The notes under the pieces: generated by a model
Database searches by the model: none
Told to the model about the DNA's origin: nothing
What the model saw: only the letters and a program-made list of their open reading frames with translations
From: Pseudomonadota bacterium
GTDB lineage: Bacteria > Pseudomonadota > Gammaproteobacteria > Woeseiales > Woeseiaceae
Assembly: GCA_027295475.1 (NCBI GenBank)
Contig: JAPUKV010000016.1
Span: 1 to 6,060, forward strand
Direction of reading: 5' to 3'
Length of the DNA stretch: 6,060 nt
Translations under genes and position numbers: made by a program
Part shown: piece by piece, positions 5,474-6,060 of the stretch
How positions within the stretch are numbered: the stretch's first letter is position 1
Layout of the letters: every line of letters starts with the position of its first letter

Positions 5474-6060
5474 GTGGATACACCGGACACCGTTGAAGTC
5501 GGGGGCAGAGAAAAACCGGACGGCACTGTTATCTGGCTTCACGGCCTGGGTGCCGATGGCCATGATTTCGAGCCGCTCGTGCCCGAGCTTCAGCTGGATG
5601 AATTTGCTGATATCCGCTTCATCTTTCCCCATGCGCCTGTCCGTCCGGTCACGATCAATGGCGGCATTCCGATGCGGGCCTGGTATGACGTCATGAGCCT
5701 CGATCGGTCCGGGCCGCAGGATGAGGCCGGTATTCGTGACAGTGCTGAGACCTTAAGGCGACTGATCGAGCGCGAGCACGATCGGGGAGTCGATTACGAC
5801 CGCATCGTAGTGGCAGGCTTTTCACAGGGCGGCGCCATCGCGATGCATACGGCAATGAGGTTCCCGGAGAAATTGGCCGGTCTGATGGCTTTATCGACCT
5901 GGATGCCTCTCGAAGCGACAATTGACGGGGAAGTCATGCAGAGTCCGGAGTCTCAGCCCCGCGATCTCCTGATCTTGATGGTGCACGGCTCATTCGATCC
6001 GATGCTGCCGATCGCCGCCGGCCAGCACGCCCGGGACATCATGCAGAAGGCAGGTTTCCA
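5474..6060 (+). CDS. carboxylesterase/phospholipase (alpha/beta hydrolase), C-terminus beyond window
   Basis: The first 195 codons are present; the frame is open to the right edge. The product belongs to the bacterial carboxylesterase II/acyl-protein-thioesterase-like family and should hydrolyse short-chain esters in the cytoplasm; no signal peptide is seen. TVIWLHGLGADGHDF (18-32) carries the oxyanion-hole HG. FPHAPVRPVTINGG (51-64) and MRAWYD (67-72) are typical of gamma- and betaproteobacterial members. The nucleophile is S117 in GFSQGG, the catalytic acid D175 in HGSFDPMLP; the expected histidine lies beyond the edge. The GTG start places the first motif about 20 residues in, as is usual. 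The gene is divergent from argR and shares an 83-107 base region, where TAATAT at 5437-5442 could be its -10 but no good -35 was found. A link to arginine is not implied by its family. Confidence 0.9.
   Translation, partial: MDTPDTVEVGGREKPDGTVIWLHGLGADGHDFEPLVPELQLDEFADIRFIFPHAPVRPVTINGGIPMRAWYDVMSLDRSGPQDEAGIRDSAETLRRLIEREHDRGVDYDRIVVAGFSQGGAIAMHTAMRFPEKLAGLMALSTWMPLEATIDGEVMQSPESQPRDLLILMVHGSFDPMLPIAAGQHARDIMQKAGF

Overview
The window (about 58-60% GC by eye) carries most of an arginine biosynthesis operon on the minus strand, followed at the right edge by one divergent gene on the plus strand. The esterase at the right edge and the ArgR-type repressor suggest a gammaproteobacterium, possibly marine. 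This placement is tentative because it rests on remembered family patterns.

Layout in the direction of transcription of the operon (right to left): argR (5366 to 4917), argG (4885 to 3665), an uncharacterised P-loop protein (3661 to 2597), argC (2600 to 1545), an acylornithine aminotransferase argD (1540 to 353) and the first 110 codons of an N-acylornithine carbamoyltransferase argF' (329 to beyond the left edge). Gaps are 31, 3, -4 (ATGA overlap), 4 and about 20 bases, so this reads as one transcription unit. A TTGACT-N17-TATTTA promoter lies in front of argR with two ARG-box-like palindromes on it, implying feedback control by arginine-bound ArgR. On the other side of this region, at 5474, a carboxylesterase/phospholipase gene runs off the right edge.

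Chemistry: ArgC reduces the N-acylglutamyl phosphate, ArgD transaminates the semialdehyde to N-acylornithine, ArgF' carbamoylates this while it is still acylated, and ArgG joins citrulline to aspartate after deacylation. The glutamate N-acyltransferase, the acylglutamate kinase (argB), the deacylase and argH are not recognisable in the window. argB, deacylase and argH may lie beyond the left edge.

Main points of interest: (1) several proteins look like the Bacteroidota type rather than the usual gammaproteobacterial type; (2) ArgF' has Ala at the position that separates acetyl-specific (Glu) from succinyl-specific (Pro) enzymes, which predicts N-succinylated intermediates; (3) a P-loop protein of BioD/DUF1611-like character is embedded in the operon with tight translational coupling and is a candidate for the missing glutamate N-acylation step. 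No RNA genes, mobile elements or CRISPR arrays were seen, and no gene-free stretch exceeds 110 bases.
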